Below are positions 5,249-5,817 of a stretch of DNA of 5,817 nt, one piece after another. The DNA comes from Pseudomonadota bacterium (GTDB lineage: Bacteria; Pseudomonadota; Gammaproteobacteria; Xanthomonadales; Xanthomonadaceae), in the NCBI GenBank assembly GCA_023423855.1, contig JAFAEU010000130.1:1-5817 (forward strand), read 5' to 3'. How positions within the stretch are numbered: position 1 is the stretch's first letter; each line of letters starts with the position of its first letter. The position numbers and the translations under genes are program-made. The notes under the pieces were generated by a model that saw only the letters and a list, made by a program, of their open reading frames with translations, was not told the origin of the DNA and made no database searches.

Positions 5249-5278
5249 ATTATAGCGGGCATTTCTCTGGAGATTCAA
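5249..5278 (-). promoter_or_regulatory. rpmJ promoter
   Basis: A perfect -10 TATAAT (5249-5254) and a -35 TTGAAT (5273-5278, 4 of 6) are separated by 18 bp on the minus strand. Transcription would begin near 5242, giving a leader of about 36 nt that contains the U8 tract and Shine-Dalgarno. This is the best sigma-70-type promoter in the window, as expected for a ribosomal protein gene. Confidence 0.78.
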
Positions 5279-5339
5279 GCGCTTGCCGCCTCGGGCAACG
5301 AAGTCCGGACGGGGCCGGGGCAAGGATGCGGCGCTGCGA

Positions 5340-5345
5340 CATAAT
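5340..5345 (+). promoter_or_regulatory. candidate -10 box of cmk
   Basis: CATAAT matches the -10 consensus at 5 of 6 positions, 28 nt before the cmk ATG. No convincing -35 lies 16-18 bp upstream, where the sequence is G-rich. It sits about 95 bp from the divergent rpmJ -10, so the two promoters occupy one intergenic region without overlapping. Confidence 0.42.
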
Positions 5346-5373
5346 CGACCGTTTCCCGACCCTGCTTCCACGC

Positions 5374-5817
5374 ATGCCAGACACCATTCCCGTTCTCACC
5401 ATCGACGGCCCGTCCGGGTCCGGCAAGGGCACCATCAGTCGCCTGGTCGCCCGACGCCTGGGCTGGCACTACCTCGATTCCGGCGCGCTATACCGGGCGG
5501 TCGGCGTCGCCGCCGGCTGGGCCGACCTCGATCTCGACGACGCCGGCGCGCTGGTGCGCTGCACCTTCGACACCGAAATCGGATTCCGGGAGCCGGAGGG
5601 CGACGACCTGCGGGTGATCGTCAACGGCCACGACGCCACCGACGAGCTGCGCACCGAGACCGCCGGCGCCGCGGCCTCCGCGATCGCCGCCATTCCCGAG
5701 GTGCGCTCGGCGCTGAAGGAGCGCCAGCGGGTGTTCCGCCAACCCCCGGGCCTGGTCGCGGACGGCCGCGACATGGGCACCGTGATCTTCCCGGACGCGC
5801 CCTACAAGGTGTTCCTG
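5374..5817 (+). CDS. cmk: cytidylate kinase, 3' end beyond the window
   Basis: The first 148 codons of cytidylate kinase, which phosphorylates CMP and dCMP to the diphosphates using ATP in pyrimidine salvage; the frame is open to the last base. The P-loop GPSGSGKGT is at residues 12-20, [10 protein letters not shown] at 34-43 is the CMP-kinase hallmark, and [20 protein letters not shown] closes the visible part. The insert between about residues 48 and 95 fits the long NMP-binding domain of bacterial Cmk. Bacterial Cmk is usually about 225 residues, so roughly a third is missing. The ATG at 5374 gives the family N-terminus ([10 protein letters not shown]), but the 22 nt before it are pyrimidine-rich with no Shine-Dalgarno. 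In gammaproteobacteria rpsA (ribosomal protein S1) commonly follows cmk; that would lie to the right of the window. Confidence 0.97.
   Translation, partial: MPDTIPVLTIDGPSGSGKGTISRLVARRLGWHYLDSGALYRAVGVAAGWADLDLDDAGALVRCTFDTEIGFREPEGDDLRVIVNGHDATDELRTETAGAAASAIAAIPEVRSALKERQRVFRQPPGLVADGRDMGTVIFPDAPYKVFL

Noticed and set aside
5249..5270. A GAAATG near the rpmJ -10, considered as part of a Zur box.
   Set aside because: The GAAATG-CCCGC-TATAAT stretch lacks the second half of the palindrome, and the TATAAT is fully explained by the promoter.

Overview
The window looks like chromosomal DNA from a high-GC gammaproteobacterium, most likely Xanthomonadaceae (Lysobacter, Luteimonas or Xanthomonas relatives). 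The evidence is the strong G/C bias at third codon positions, a 41-residue L36 of the zinc-ligand-poor type, the agmatine deiminase / N-carbamoylputrescine amidase route to putrescine, and a pair of GTAG-type REP palindromes like those known from this family. The lineage is inferred from these features; no database search was possible.

Layout: seven of the eight genes lie on the minus strand. In their transcription order, from the right, these are rpmJ (ribosomal protein L36, with its own promoter and terminator); a small exported protein of unknown function; aguA; a 137-bp gap holding an inverted pair of REP palindromes and competing GC-rich hairpins; aguB; a GNAT acetyltransferase of the phosphinothricin acetyltransferase type; a TetR-family repressor; and an alpha/beta hydrolase. 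On the plus strand, divergent from rpmJ, cmk (cytidylate kinase) starts at 5374 and runs off the right edge.

How the genes work together: AguA converts agmatine to N-carbamoylputrescine and AguB converts that to putrescine, a two-step polyamine pathway. The TetR gene and the hydrolase form a second unit. An identical 15-bp operator-like sequence lies between the -35 and -10 of tetR and again, inverted, inside codons 9-13 of the hydrolase. This predicts autoregulation plus a second control point. rpmJ and cmk are housekeeping genes sharing a 167-bp divergent promoter region.

Most genes are ordinary. The points worth a second look are regulatory: the duplicated TetR operator with an AT-rich hydrolase start, the hairpin-dense aguA-aguB gap, and two -10 boxes placed so close to ATG codons (aguB, tetR) that leaderless mRNAs are predicted. 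I found no CRISPR array, tRNA, rRNA, transposase gene, defence system or clearly new system.
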